NCBI GenBank assembly: GCA_031417915.1 | Contig: JANOWN010000009.1 | Location: 1-45,433 of the forward strand | Source of the DNA: Methylotenera_A sp031417915 | Lineage (GTDB): Bacteria > Pseudomonadota > Gammaproteobacteria > Burkholderiales > Methylophilaceae | Direction: 5' to 3' | DNA: 45,433 nt | Part shown: positions 6,157 through 14,858 of the stretch, one piece after another | Position numbering within the stretch: position 1 is the first letter of the stretch | How the letters are laid out: the number at the start of each line of letters is the position of its first letter | Program-made: the position numbers and the translations under genes | The notes under the pieces: model-generated | Seen by the model: only the letters and a program-made list of their open reading frames with translations | Databases searched by the model: none | Told to the model about the DNA's origin: nothing

Positions 6157-8757
6157 CTATGTCATTTCTGCAATCGGAATAACTTTTTTGCCATTGCTTA
6201 AAGTATCCAACGCGGCTTTGTATTCGGTCATTTGGTCAAAGTTTAAATATTTATAAATATTCGCCACGTCACTCAATTTAGTGCCGACGGTTTCCATATA
6301 TTCTGCGTGACTTGGCATACGGCCAAGTTTGGCGCACACCGCCGCCAACTCGGCTGAACCCAAATATACACGGGCATCACGACCCATACGATTATCAAAG
6401 TTACGTGTCGAAGTTGAGAATACTGTCGCTTTATCCGCTACGCGCGCTTGGTTGCCCATACATAGCGAACAACCAGGAACCTCAGTCCGCGCGCCAGCAA
6501 TGCCGAACACCGAATACACACCTTCGTCGCGCAATTGCGCTTCATCCATGCGCGTCGGTGGCGCAATCCACAAACGAGTTGGAATATTGCCAGTACCTTC
6601 CAGCACCTTGGCTGCGGCGCGATAATGGCCAATATTGGTCATGCAGCTACCAATAAACACTTCGTCAATTTTGTCGCCAACAACGGCTGACATCGGCTTA
6701 ATGTCGTCAGGGTCGTTTGGACAGGCCACCAGCGGCTCTTTGATTGTGTTGAGGTCAATTTCAATCACATGCGCATACTCGGCATCCGCATCGGGTTGTA
6801 GCAACTCAGGTTTCGCCAACCACGCTTGCATGTTGTCGATACGGCGTTGCAAAGTACGCGCATCTTCATAACCGTTTTCAATCATGTTTTGCATCAGGAC
6901 AATATTGGAGTTTAAAAACTCAATCACAGGTGCTTTATCTAAAAGTACCGTACAGCCATTGGCAGAGCGCTCCGCAGAGGCGTCGGCAAACTCAAACGCT
7001 TGCTCCACTTTTAAATCGGGCAAGCCTTCTATCTCTAAAATACGGCCGTTAAATACGTTCTTTTTACCCGTTTTACCAACCGTTAAACTGCCTTCTTGTA
7101 TCGCCGCGTAAGGGATTGCATTCACCAAATCGCGCAACGTCACGCCAGGTTGCATCTTGCCCTTAAAGCGCACCAATACTGATTCTGGCATATCCAGCGG
7201 CATCGCGCCCGTAGCGGCGGCAAATGCTACCAAACCAGAACCCGCTGGGAACGAAATACCTATCGGGAAGCGCGTATGTGAATCGCCGCCTGTGCCTACG
7301 GTATCGGGTAATATTAATCGGTTTAACCACGAGTGAATAATGCCGTCACCTGGGCGCAAAGTAACGCCGCCACGGCTACTCATAAACTCTGGCAATTCGT
7401 GTTGCAACTTAATATCTACAGGTTTTGGGTAAGCCGCGGTGTGGCAAAAACTTTGCATCACTAAATCGCTACTAAAACCCAAGCAAGCAAGCTCTTTCAG
7501 CTCATCGCGCGTCATGCCGCCTGTGGTGTCTTGGCTTCCGACAGTGGTTGCTTTTGGCTCGCAATATGTGCCTGGGCGCACGCCAACGCCTTCTAGCAAA
7601 CCGCACGCACGGCCAACCATTTTTTGTGCAAGCGTATAGCCCTTATTTGAAACGATTTCTGGCGTGGCTTTAATGAAAATATCGGTTTCAGCCAAGCCTA
7701 AAGCTTTGCGGGCGTTTGCCGTCAAACCACGACCAATAATTAACGGAATACGACCGCCAGCGCGCACTTCATCGGGCATGGTGACTGGGTTTAAAGTGAA
7801 AGTTGAAAGCGTTTCGCCCGCTGCGTTCAGCACTTTCCCCGCATAAGGTTGAATGGTAATTACGTCGCCCGTGTGCATTTTCGACACATCGCACTGAATC
7901 GGCAACGCGCCAGAATCTTCCGCCGTGTTAAAAAAGATAGGCGCAATTTTTCCGCCCAAAATCACACCGCCAGTGCGTTTATTGGGAATGTTTGGGATGT
8001 CGTTACCCATAAACCATTGCACCGAATTGATTGCTGATTTGCGTGAGGAACCCGTACCGACGATATCGCCGACATATACCAGCGGTAAGCCTTTGGCTTT
8101 GAGTTTTTCGATTAAATTTAGCCCATCTGGAATTTTATTCACCAGCATAGCTTTGGCATGTAGCGGAATATCCGGGCGGCTCCAAGCCTCTTGTGCGGGG
8201 CTTAAATCATCGGTATTGGTTTCGCCATCGACCTTAAACACCACCATTTTGATTTCAGTGGGCAAAGCTGGTTTAGCAGTAAACCACTCGGCATTCGCCC
8301 AAGATTCCATAAGTTTTTTAGCGTGCGCATTGCCCGCTTTCATCAGCACATCTACATCATGAAACGCATCGAACATGAGAATGGTTGTGCTTAATGCCTC
8401 AACCGCATGCGCCGCCATCGGCGTGCTTAGCAGCTCTACCAAAGCTTGTACGTTGTAGCCGCCCAACATCGTGCCGAGTAATTGCACAGCTTTTTCGGGT
8501 GAAACTATTAGTGAAAGCGACGGCGATTTGCCCACGCCACTTGCCACATCGGCCAAAAAGGCCGCTTTTACATAAGCCGCTTGATCCACACCTGCAGGCG
8601 TGCGATTTTCCAGCAAGTTTAATAACAAACCCTCTTCGCCTTTAGGTGGATTTTTTAACAACTCGACCAAAATAGCTACTTGCTCGGCATTTAACGGCAA
8701 TGGGGGTAATTGTAGTGCGGCACGTTCTTGCACGTGGGTTTGATAAGCTTTTAACAT
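6157..8757 (-). CDS. acnB: Aconitate hydratase B / 2-methylisocitrate dehydratase
   Basis: AcnB isomerises citrate/isocitrate through a [4Fe-4S] cluster. In PrpD-type methylcitrate pathways it also hydrates 2-methyl-cis-aconitate to 2-methylisocitrate, and its place at the end of the prp/sdh island suggests that job. Length (866 residues from this start) is normal for AcnB. It opens MLKAYQTHVQERAALQLPPL (HEAT-like domain). The swivel domain follows, then the cluster ligands in GSCMTNIGHYRA and PGCSLCMGNQARV near the C-terminus. ATG at 8757 fits the conserved MLxAY start and has AAGAG 8 bases upstream; an ATG two codons earlier is the alternative. No AcnA or PrpF is seen nearby. Confidence 0.96.
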   Translation of the reverse strand: MLKAYQTHVQERAALQLPPLPLNAEQVAILVELLKNPPKGEEGLLLNLLENRTPAGVDQAAYVKAAFLADVASGVGKSPSLSLIVSPEKAVQLLGTMLGGYNVQALVELLSTPMAAHAVEALSTTILMFDAFHDVDVLMKAGNAHAKKLMESWANAEWFTAKPALPTEIKMVVFKVDGETNTDDLSPAQEAWSRPDIPLHAKAMLVNKIPDGLNLIEKLKAKGLPLVYVGDIVGTGSSRKSAINSVQWFMGNDIPNIPNKRTGGVILGGKIAPIFFNTAEDSGALPIQCDVSKMHTGDVITIQPYAGKVLNAAGETLSTFTLNPVTMPDEVRAGGRIPLIIGRGLTANARKALGLAETDIFIKATPEIVSNKGYTLAQKMVGRACGLLEGVGVRPGTYCEPKATTVGSQDTTGGMTRDELKELACLGFSSDLVMQSFCHTAAYPKPVDIKLQHELPEFMSSRGGVTLRPGDGIIHSWLNRLILPDTVGTGGDSHTRFPIGISFPAGSGLVAFAAATGAMPLDMPESVLVRFKGKMQPGVTLRDLVNAIPYAAIQEGSLTVGKTGKKNVFNGRILEIEGLPDLKVEQAFEFADASAERSANGCTVLLDKAPVIEFLNSNIVLMQNMIENGYEDARTLQRRIDNMQAWLAKPELLQPDADAEYAHVIEIDLNTIKEPLVACPNDPDDIKPMSAVVGDKIDEVFIGSCMTNIGHYRAAAKVLEGTGNIPTRLWIAPPTRMDEAQLRDEGVYSVFGIAGARTEVPGCSLCMGNQARVADKATVFSTSTRNFDNRMGRDARVYLGSAELAAVCAKLGRMPSHAEYMETVGTKLSDVANIYKYLNFDQMTEYKAALDTLSNGKKVIPIAEMT

Positions 8758-8778
8758 CTTCATACTCTTTAAAATTAA

Positions 8779-9090
8779 CTATTTACTGCTTTCGGAATAA
8801 AACTCTTTTGCAAACGGAATGGGGCAGCCACCGCCTAGCGCTTGCACTTCCCACCTATCCAACACTGCTTTTTGATAATCTTTGCCATGTTTTTGCGCCA
8901 AAAAAGCGCGCACTTCAGTGACATCGGCAAAGCCATTTTTGTCGGCGTCCATAATCACGATATTATCTTCAACACTAGGCCCAATATACTTGCCAGTGCT
9001 GTCGGTAAGATAGCCCAATAAACTTTCTGCGCTGGCAGATGAGCTGCCAAACGCAAAGAAAATCAAGGAAACGATTTTAAAAAAATTCAT
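8779..9090 (-). CDS. Small secreted EF-hand protein
   Basis: 103 residues from the ATG at 9090. A signal peptide is clear (FFKIVSLIFFAFGSSSASAE). One canonical EF-hand loop is present, DADKNGFADVTEVRAF, and a Cys-containing tail (GGGCPIPFAKEFY). It lies on the same strand between fumarase and acnB, 22 bases before acnB, but nothing links it functionally to these cytoplasmic enzymes. A TTG two codons upstream is a less likely start. Function is unknown beyond probable calcium binding in the periplasm. Confidence 0.82.
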   Translation of the reverse strand: MNFFKIVSLIFFAFGSSSASAESLLGYLTDSTGKYIGPSVEDNIVIMDADKNGFADVTEVRAFLAQKHGKDYQKAVLDRWEVQALGGGCPIPFAKEFYSESSK

Positions 9091-9169
9091 ACACAATTAT
9101 GACTGAAATTGGCGCGTAAAGTGCAGTTTTAAATACTTTAAGTCATTGCAACAAACATTACTTCTTTCT

Positions 9170-9281
9170 CGTCATACCAGCGCAGGCTGGTATCCAGGCA
9201 ATGTAGTGCTTAGAGCGGTTACTTATTAAAACTAAGCTAAGCATGTGGTTTGACTGGATTCTGGCCTACGCCAGAGTGACG
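9170..9281. repeat. Imperfect long inverted repeat with GTCA ends
   Basis: Arm 1 (9170-9197) and arm 2 (9254-9281) are complementary at about 20 of 28 positions. Each arm also folds alone: ACCAGC-GCAG-GCTGGT, and CTGGC-CTAC-GCCAG. It fills the gap between fumarase and the EF-hand gene and belongs to the GTCAT inverted-repeat family seen at 12549-12612, 24657-24726, 33027-33098 and 41880-42003. Confidence 0.75.
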
Positions 9282-9293
9282 GTTTATGATAAC

Positions 9294-10853
9294 TTAATGC
9301 CCAAGCATTATTTCTATCGTTGTATGCTTGCTAATCTTGTCTTTCCAAAGTGCAGGCCCCGTTTTATGCACCGCATCACCATTGGCGCTTACCGCCACGG
9401 TGACAGGCATATCCACCACTTCAAATTCGTAAATCGCTTCCATGCCTAAATCTTCAAACGCGATGACGCGTGATTTTTTAATGGCTTTGCTGACTAAATA
9501 GGCCGCGCCGCCTACTGCCATTAAATACACGGATTTGTGTTTTTTAATCACAGCTAATGCCTCATCACCGCGTTCAGCTTTGCCAATAGAGCCAAGTAAA
9601 TTCAACTCGCCCAACATCATTTCAGTGTAGTCATCCATTCTAGTTGCTGTGGTTGGGCCTGCTGGACCCACCGCTTCGTCTCGCACCGCATCCACAGGGC
9701 CAACGTAGTAAATGAATCGATTTGAAAAATCGACTGGCAATTTTTCACCTTTTGCCAACATGGTTTTAATGCGTTTATGTGCACCATCGCGGCCTGTTAG
9801 GATTTTGCCTGTTAATAATAGTGTTTCGCCTGCTTGCCAGTTTGCAATATCTGCCTTGCTCAAGCCATTCACATTCACGCGCTTGGCCGCCGCGCTGGGC
9901 GCCCAATGTACGTCTGGGTAGCTTCCAATATCAGGCGGCGTAAGTTCCGCCGCGCCAGTGCCATGCTCATTTTTTTCACCCAAGACAAAATGCACATGCC
10001 GTGTGGCTGCACAATTAGGGATAATCGCCACAGGCAAGCTGGCAGAATGGGTTGGATAATCGAGAATTTTTACATCTAAAACTGTCGTCAGCCCACCCAA
10101 ACCTTGCGCGCCGATGCCTAAATTATTCACCTTTTCGTAAATTTCTAAACGCAATTCTTCAATTTTCGTTAATTTCTCAGGATTTTGCGCGGCTTTTTGT
10201 TTTAGTTCATGCATATTTATCGGCTGCATCAGCGATTCTTTGGCCATTACCATGGCTTTTTCGGCCGTGCCACCAATACCAATGCCCAACATACCAGGCG
10301 GACACCAGCCTGCGCCCATAGTCGGCACAGTTTCTAATATCCAATCAACAATACTGTCATTCGGGTTAAGCATTACAAACTTGGCTTTATTCTCACTGCC
10401 GCCGCCCTTGGCCGCAATATTCACTTCAACCGTGTCACCCAGCACTAATTCCACATGCGTAACGGCTGGCGTATTATCTTTGGTGTTTTGGCGCTTGCCT
10501 GCTGGGTCATTCACAATAGATGCGCGCAGCTTGTTATCGGGCAACAAGTAAGCACGGTGTACGCCTTCGTTTACCATTTCCTCTAGTGTCAGATTGCCTT
10601 CAAACCTAACATTCATACCCACTTTAACAAACGCCACCACAATGCCAGTATCCTGACAAATCGGCCGTTTACCCTCCGCACACATGCGCGAATTGGTGAG
10701 AATCTGTGCGATGGCATCTTTGGCGGCGGGCGATTGTTCCAGCTTATACGCCTCGCCCAGCGCCTGGATATAATCCGCAGGGTGATAGTACGAAATGTAC
10801 TGCAAAGCATCTTGAATGCTTTGAATAAAATCGGCTTGTTTAATATTGGTCAT
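9294..10853 (-). CDS. Class I fumarate hydratase (possible mesaconase)
   Basis: This iron-sulfur fumarase converts fumarate to malate. At 519 residues it contains both the alpha and beta parts of class I enzymes. Cluster-region cysteines are in KRPICQDTGIVVAFV, GAGWCPPGMLGIGIGG and IIPNCAATRHVHFVLG; the C-terminal half has GPAGPTTATRMDDYTEMML. It should take the fumarate from the SDH encoded in the same cluster. Some class I fumarases also hydrate mesaconate to citramalate. That is relevant because the gene directly abuts an acyl-CoA synthetase gene (0 bases between its ATG and that gene's TAA) and a CitE-type lyase follows in the same operon. Mesaconase activity is inference. Confidence 0.95.
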   Translation of the reverse strand: MTNIKQADFIQSIQDALQYISYYHPADYIQALGEAYKLEQSPAAKDAIAQILTNSRMCAEGKRPICQDTGIVVAFVKVGMNVRFEGNLTLEEMVNEGVHRAYLLPDNKLRASIVNDPAGKRQNTKDNTPAVTHVELVLGDTVEVNIAAKGGGSENKAKFVMLNPNDSIVDWILETVPTMGAGWCPPGMLGIGIGGTAEKAMVMAKESLMQPINMHELKQKAAQNPEKLTKIEELRLEIYEKVNNLGIGAQGLGGLTTVLDVKILDYPTHSASLPVAIIPNCAATRHVHFVLGEKNEHGTGAAELTPPDIGSYPDVHWAPSAAAKRVNVNGLSKADIANWQAGETLLLTGKILTGRDGAHKRIKTMLAKGEKLPVDFSNRFIYYVGPVDAVRDEAVGPAGPTTATRMDDYTEMMLGELNLLGSIGKAERGDEALAVIKKHKSVYLMAVGGAAYLVSKAIKKSRVIAFEDLGMEAIYEFEVVDMPVTVAVSANGDAVHKTGPALWKDKISKHTTIEIMLGH

Positions 10854-12506
10854 TTAACGTGAGCTTTTTGCAGTTGCAATAGTTGGGCTGATGTCTTTAC
10901 GCAAAATTTTACCATTTTTGGTGCGTGGAAAATCATGCGCCAAATACACGGTTTTTGGCGCTTTGTATGCGGCTAAATGTTGTTTGCCGAAAGCCACCAA
11001 ATCATCGGCGGTGGCGGTCGCGGATGGTTTTAAAATCACATAAATCACCACTAATAATTTATCTTTTTCAATCTCTTCAGCCACAGCGGCGCAATCGGCC
11101 ACATCGGGGTGGCCTTTATAGACGCGCTCTATCTCATAAGGCGATACGCGATAGCCAAAGCTTTTGATAATGTCATCTTTACGGCCTAAAAACCAAATGT
11201 AGCCATCTGCATCGTATTTGGCGTAATCTCCCGTGAAAAAGTAGCTATCGTGCTTATATTTTTCAGTTTCATCGGGTAAATTCCAGTAACTTAAAAATAG
11301 ACCAGGGTCGGTATCAGGCACGGCAATCATACCCTCTTCTCCCGTTGCGACTTCTTCTAGCGTTTCTGGGTTGAGTAATTTGATGTTGTGGCCAGGTTGT
11401 GGAAAACCTGCAGAACCTGGGCGAATTGGCCGAAATTGGCTCTGCGATAAGTAGTAAGAAAACTCGCTCATGCCAACTGCTTCATAAATATCCACGCCAA
11501 AACGCGCACGCCATTGGCTTAATACCTCGTCCGACAAATGTTCGCCCGCGCTCATGTAATGGCGCAAGCTGAGGATTTCTAATTGGGTGGCGGTAGTTTT
11601 TTGCAAAATTTGGCGGTAAATAGTTGGCACGCCAATAAAAATGGTGGCTTGATGTTTTTGAATTAAATCTAGCCACACTTGCGCGTCGTTTTTGCCTTCA
11701 TGCACGATGACGGTTTTGCCTAAATACAGCGGATCCATGAGGCCAGAACCTAAAACATAGGTCCAATTAAACTTGCCAGAATGCATGATGCGATCAGTTG
11801 CATTTTCACTTTCGTTATAATTAAACCAATATTGCGCGGCAGGCTGGCGGCCAAGCAGGGCGCGGTGTGCGTGCAACACGCCTTTTGGGTAGCCTGTTGT
11901 GCCGCTGGTATAAACTAGATATGCAGGCTCATCGGCACGGCTTTTGTAAGCTGGCGCGCTGGCCAAAATTTGATTTAAAGTTTTTTCTAAACTCAGCACA
12001 TTCAAGCAGCCATGTGCTGGCACTGAAGCCGTTTGCGATAATAATATGTGCGATAAATTGGGCGTGTCGCTCAAGTTTTCGACGATTTTTTCTTCCATGT
12101 TTTGCCACGCGGTATGGTCGCTCACCAGCACCGTCGCCCCTGAATCTTTGGCTAGATACGCTACTTCTTCTGCGGTTAACAGCGTAGAAGTTGGCACGGC
12201 AATCGCGCCCATTTTCATCGTCCCCAAAAACGCGATTGGGTAATCCAAACTATTTGGCAAGCGGATCAACACACGGTCGCCGACTTTTACGTCTAAGTTT
12301 CTAAGTAATTGTGCAAATTGATCGGTTTTACGCGCCAGCTCGGCAAAGGTGATTTGCGAAGTACCAAGTACGTCATCTTCCACAATCATGGCGATGTTAT
12401 CGGCTTGTGGCGTGCCTAGGTGCTTGTCGCTGCAAGCCACGCCGATATTGAAGTGAGTGGGAATGTTCCAAACCCATTCTGGAAAATTTTCAAACTTTTG
12501 TGTCAT
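10854..12506 (-). CDS. AMP-forming acyl-CoA synthetase, substrate uncertain
   Basis: A 550-residue ANL-superfamily ligase that makes acyl-CoA from acid, ATP and CoA. The P-loop-like motif A3 is YLVYTSGTTGYPKG (about residue 197). Motif A5 is YEAVGMSEFSYY and the hinge aspartate is in FTGDYAKYDADGYIWFLGR. The catalytic lysine is in PRTKNGKILRKDI near the C-terminus. The overall style is close to the benzoate/medium-chain type rather than classical PrpE. In context it may activate propionate, or a C5 dicarboxylate such as mesaconate or citramalate for the neighbouring CitE-type lyase. Sequence alone does not decide. It is translationally coupled to the fumarase gene. Confidence 0.9.
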   Translation of the reverse strand: MTQKFENFPEWVWNIPTHFNIGVACSDKHLGTPQADNIAMIVEDDVLGTSQITFAELARKTDQFAQLLRNLDVKVGDRVLIRLPNSLDYPIAFLGTMKMGAIAVPTSTLLTAEEVAYLAKDSGATVLVSDHTAWQNMEEKIVENLSDTPNLSHILLSQTASVPAHGCLNVLSLEKTLNQILASAPAYKSRADEPAYLVYTSGTTGYPKGVLHAHRALLGRQPAAQYWFNYNESENATDRIMHSGKFNWTYVLGSGLMDPLYLGKTVIVHEGKNDAQVWLDLIQKHQATIFIGVPTIYRQILQKTTATQLEILSLRHYMSAGEHLSDEVLSQWRARFGVDIYEAVGMSEFSYYLSQSQFRPIRPGSAGFPQPGHNIKLLNPETLEEVATGEEGMIAVPDTDPGLFLSYWNLPDETEKYKHDSYFFTGDYAKYDADGYIWFLGRKDDIIKSFGYRVSPYEIERVYKGHPDVADCAAVAEEIEKDKLLVVIYVILKPSATATADDLVAFGKQHLAAYKAPKTVYLAHDFPRTKNGKILRKDISPTIATAKSSR

Positions 12507-12548
12507 TTAACTTTTATCATTTCATTTATATCAAATTGATGAACTTGT

Positions 12549-12612
12549 CATTGTAGGCTTGACCCGCAATCTGACTAATTTCACGAGATTCTGACTTTCG
12601 TCAGAATGACAG
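12549..12612. repeat. GTCAT-type inverted repeat
   Basis: The gap between a CitE gene and the acyl-CoA synthetase gene begins GTCATTG and ends AATGACAG. Within it ATTCTGAC-TTTC-GTCAGAAT (12588-12607) is a perfect 8-bp hairpin. There is no T-run, so it is not a classical terminator. Same family as the repeat at 9170-9281. Confidence 0.65.
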
Positions 12613-12615
12613 AAA

Positions 12616-13731
12616 CTACAATAAAACCCCATACGGCCAGTTTTGGCGTATGACTTGTTCGGGCAATTGCTCAAGCACATGTACCGCGAATTCCGCATCG
12701 GCACCTTTTAGGGCGCGCAGCGCATGCGCGCGCAGCAAGGTTTGTAGCGCCTTGCCGAACATCGGCGGGTCGAGCATTTCGCCTTCAAATTTAATCGCGC
12801 CACCATGCAGCGCATCAGCCTCAATCGCCGCTTTTAAAATGCGTACTTTTTGCGCGACATCTACTGGCGACGGCGTATAAGCCGTTTTGCACAAATGGAT
12901 ATGCCCAGGGTGAATGACCTGCTTGCCTGTAAGCCCCATGGCGGCTTCTTGGCAGGCGTGCTTATAGACAATGCGCGATTCGTTATCGCCATGTAAATCG
13001 AGCCAGCGGCGCACATCGTGCGGCTCTAAAAATTTCTCCGGCATCGCATTCGCGCCAATCAGTGTTTCGACGCCGCCAATCACGCCTTTGCCCGCGATGC
13101 GCGCCTCAAACATGAGTTGATTCATATAAAACTGCAGCTCTTCAATCCAGCCCTCGGCCGTGATATGAATACCCATCGCTTTGGAAAAATCGTGAATACC
13201 AAAAATAACGTGTTTCACCGTGTTATATTGCATAATCTCGGGTGCGATTTTGAGCGATTTTGGGTGCTCGATAATCGGCTGAATCGTGATATTCGGGTTG
13301 ACATTTAACAACAAACTGGATAAATCGCGCACTTCTGCCGCGCCATAAACCTCACCCGCTTTGGCCAGCATCACCACGTCAATATATTCGCCCATGTCAC
13401 GGACCAGCTGCATATCCAGCTCGTATTCGTCGGTGCGAAACGAATTCACACGCAACGCAATCGTTACCTGCGCATTCACTTTGCGCAGTTCCGGCAACTC
13501 CGCATGCAGCAAATCGCGACTCATTACTTTTTGGCGACAACCGTCTTCTAAGTCGAAAATAAGTGTGTGTGCGATTGTGTGATGCGCATGTTTTTTCATG
13601 CGCGCAGAAGCTTGTTCCATGTCCTCGTAAATGCCCAAACTTGGCGCATATTTGACCGGTGGATAATACAGCTGAATGCCAGGCCAATAATCGCCCAAGC
13701 TAGTTGATTTTAGATGTGTTTGTTCACTCAT
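12616..13731 (-). CDS. CitE-like HpcH/HpaI-family CoA-ester lyase (copy 1)
   Basis: 371 residues, TIM-barrel family of citryl-, malyl-, methylmalyl- and citramalyl-CoA lyases. Canonical residues are present: LIFDLEDGCRQK, IALRVNSFRTDEYE, the Mg ligand Glu in QPIIEHPKSL, the Mg ligand Asp in VIFGIHDFSKAMG, and the GKQVIHPGHI loop. The C-terminal lid reads GAIKFEGEMLDPPMFGKALQ. It is longer than classical CitE (about 290). It sits between sdhE and the acyl-CoA synthetase, so it probably acts on a CoA ester made by that ligase. (S)-citramalyl-CoA -> acetyl-CoA + pyruvate is one attractive possibility, but inferred. Confidence 0.88.
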   Translation of the reverse strand: MSEQTHLKSTSLGDYWPGIQLYYPPVKYAPSLGIYEDMEQASARMKKHAHHTIAHTLIFDLEDGCRQKVMSRDLLHAELPELRKVNAQVTIALRVNSFRTDEYELDMQLVRDMGEYIDVVMLAKAGEVYGAAEVRDLSSLLLNVNPNITIQPIIEHPKSLKIAPEIMQYNTVKHVIFGIHDFSKAMGIHITAEGWIEELQFYMNQLMFEARIAGKGVIGGVETLIGANAMPEKFLEPHDVRRWLDLHGDNESRIVYKHACQEAAMGLTGKQVIHPGHIHLCKTAYTPSPVDVAQKVRILKAAIEADALHGGAIKFEGEMLDPPMFGKALQTLLRAHALRALKGADAEFAVHVLEQLPEQVIRQNWPYGVLL

Positions 13732-13760
13732 TATTTGCTCCTACTCACTTAAAACATATG

Positions 13761-13821
13761 CACTGGACTAAAGCGCTCCTGTGCAAGCCTGCAAGCCAAT
13801 ATCCATGCGGCCTGCAGGCAT
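13761..13821 (-). repeat. Dispersed 61-bp repeat, best-preserved hairpin copy
   Basis: Located between sdhE and the CitE gene, starting 12 bases after the sdhE stop. On the plus strand GCCTGCAAGCC and GGCCTGCAGGC pair around the loop AATATCCATGC (10 of 11 pairs). It aligns gap-free to 3441-3501 (about 80%). Shorter related copies are at 33541-33593, 6111-6150 and inside recJ at 37683-37715. Confidence 0.82.
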
Positions 13822-13833
13822 ATATTTTTATAT

Positions 13834-14094
13834 TTATATTGCATTTAATTTATCTATGACCGATTGTTGCATTGTGTTCGCGCCGCGATTTTTTTGCTGC
13901 AGCAAGTGCCAAAAATCGTTATCTGGCATAGCCAGTAAGCCATCAAATGCCACTAATTCTTGCGCAGTTAAATCATAAAAATGTCTTGCAATAAAACGCT
14001 GCAACACAATATCCAGCTCTAACAAGCCGCGCCGGCAACGCCATGCCAAGCGACGCTGCTCTGCTTCTTTTGTGGCTTCCATATTCACGGACAT
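13834..14094 (-). CDS. sdhE: Succinate dehydrogenase flavinylation/assembly factor SdhE
   Basis: 86-residue YgfY/SDH5-family protein that promotes covalent FAD attachment to SdhA. The signature is RRLAWRCRRGLLELDIVLQR (RGxxE motif), followed by the helical bundle FYDLTAQELVAFDGLLAMPDNDFW. Its ATG directly follows the sdhB stop with no spacing, so it is the fifth gene of an sdhCDABE operon. In many Betaproteobacteria gltA follows sdhE; here a repeat and a CitE-like gene follow instead. Confidence 0.95.
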   Translation of the reverse strand: MSVNMEATKEAEQRRLAWRCRRGLLELDIVLQRFIARHFYDLTAQELVAFDGLLAMPDNDFWHLLQQKNRGANTMQQSVIDKLNAI

Positions 14095-14844
14095 TTACAT
14101 GGCTTTAATTGGAATGGATTTTTTAGCCACTTTTGTGTCGCGCGCACGTTCAATTTTCAGGTCTTTAATATTGGCAATCGCCGCATTTGGGTTGAGCTTT
14201 TTCGGGCACACTTCCACGCAATTCATAATGTTATGGCAGCGATACAAACGATATGGGTCTTCAAGGTTTTCTAGGCGCTCTTCGGTCGCTTGGTCGCGCG
14301 AATCCATAATGAAGCGATTGGCTTGCATCAAGCCTGCTGGGCCAACAAACTTATCTGGGTTCCACCAAAAACTGGGGCAAGAAGTCGTACACGCGCCGCA
14401 TAAAATGCACTCGTACATGCCGTCCAGCTTGGCGCGGTCTTCTGGACTTTGCAGGCGCTCAGCTTCTGGCAGCGGATCGTTATTCACTAAGTAGGGTTTT
14501 ACTGAGTTATACGCATCAAAAAACTGCGTCATATCGACCACTAAATCGCGAATCACGGGCAAGCCAGGCATAGGGCGTAACACGATTGGCTGCTTTAAAT
14601 CGGCGATTTTAGTAATACAGGCCAAGCCATTTTTGCCGTTGATGTTCATGCTATCACTGCCACACACACCTTCGCGGCACGATTTACGCAGGGTCAAACT
14701 GTCATCTTTTTCTTTCATGCGAATCAGCGCGTCAAGCAGCATATTATCTTCATCAGCCAGCTCAATCTCGACATCTTGCATATAAGGCTTTTTATCAACA
14801 TCGGGGTTAAAACGATAAATTTGAAACTTTACGGGATTTGTCAT
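14095..14844 (-). CDS. sdhB: Succinate dehydrogenase iron-sulfur subunit
   Basis: SdhB passes electrons from FAD in SdhA to quinone through three Fe-S clusters. The 249 residues show the [2Fe-2S] region SCREGVCGSDSMNINGKNGL, the [4Fe-4S] ligands CILCGACTTSCPSFWWN, and the [3Fe-4S]/[4Fe-4S] region CHNIMNCVEVCPKKLNP. The gene is 14 bases downstream of sdhA and abuts sdhE. It is a membrane-associated part of complex II facing the cytoplasm. Confidence 0.97.
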   Translation of the reverse strand: MTNPVKFQIYRFNPDVDKKPYMQDVEIELADEDNMLLDALIRMKEKDDSLTLRKSCREGVCGSDSMNINGKNGLACITKIADLKQPIVLRPMPGLPVIRDLVVDMTQFFDAYNSVKPYLVNNDPLPEAERLQSPEDRAKLDGMYECILCGACTTSCPSFWWNPDKFVGPAGLMQANRFIMDSRDQATEERLENLEDPYRLYRCHNIMNCVEVCPKKLNPNAAIANIKDLKIERARDTKVAKKSIPIKAM

Positions 14845-14858
14845 TAGTAATAACCTTT

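Noticed and set aside
7925..8362. 145-codon open frame antisense to acnB
   Set aside because: Shadow of the strongly coding acnB frame, no ribosome binding site and low-complexity composition. Similar antisense frames over fumarase, sdhA, prpB and recJ were rejected for the same reason.
9097..9293. Possible small RNA gene in the fumarase-EF-hand gap
   Set aside because: The structure is explained by the inverted-repeat family; no promoter or terminator of its own was seen.
13732..13833. Possible CRISPR or tRNA-like structure in the sdhE-CitE gap
   Set aside because: Only one hairpin unit is present with no spacer periodicity, and no cloverleaf can be drawn; it is a copy of the dispersed repeat.
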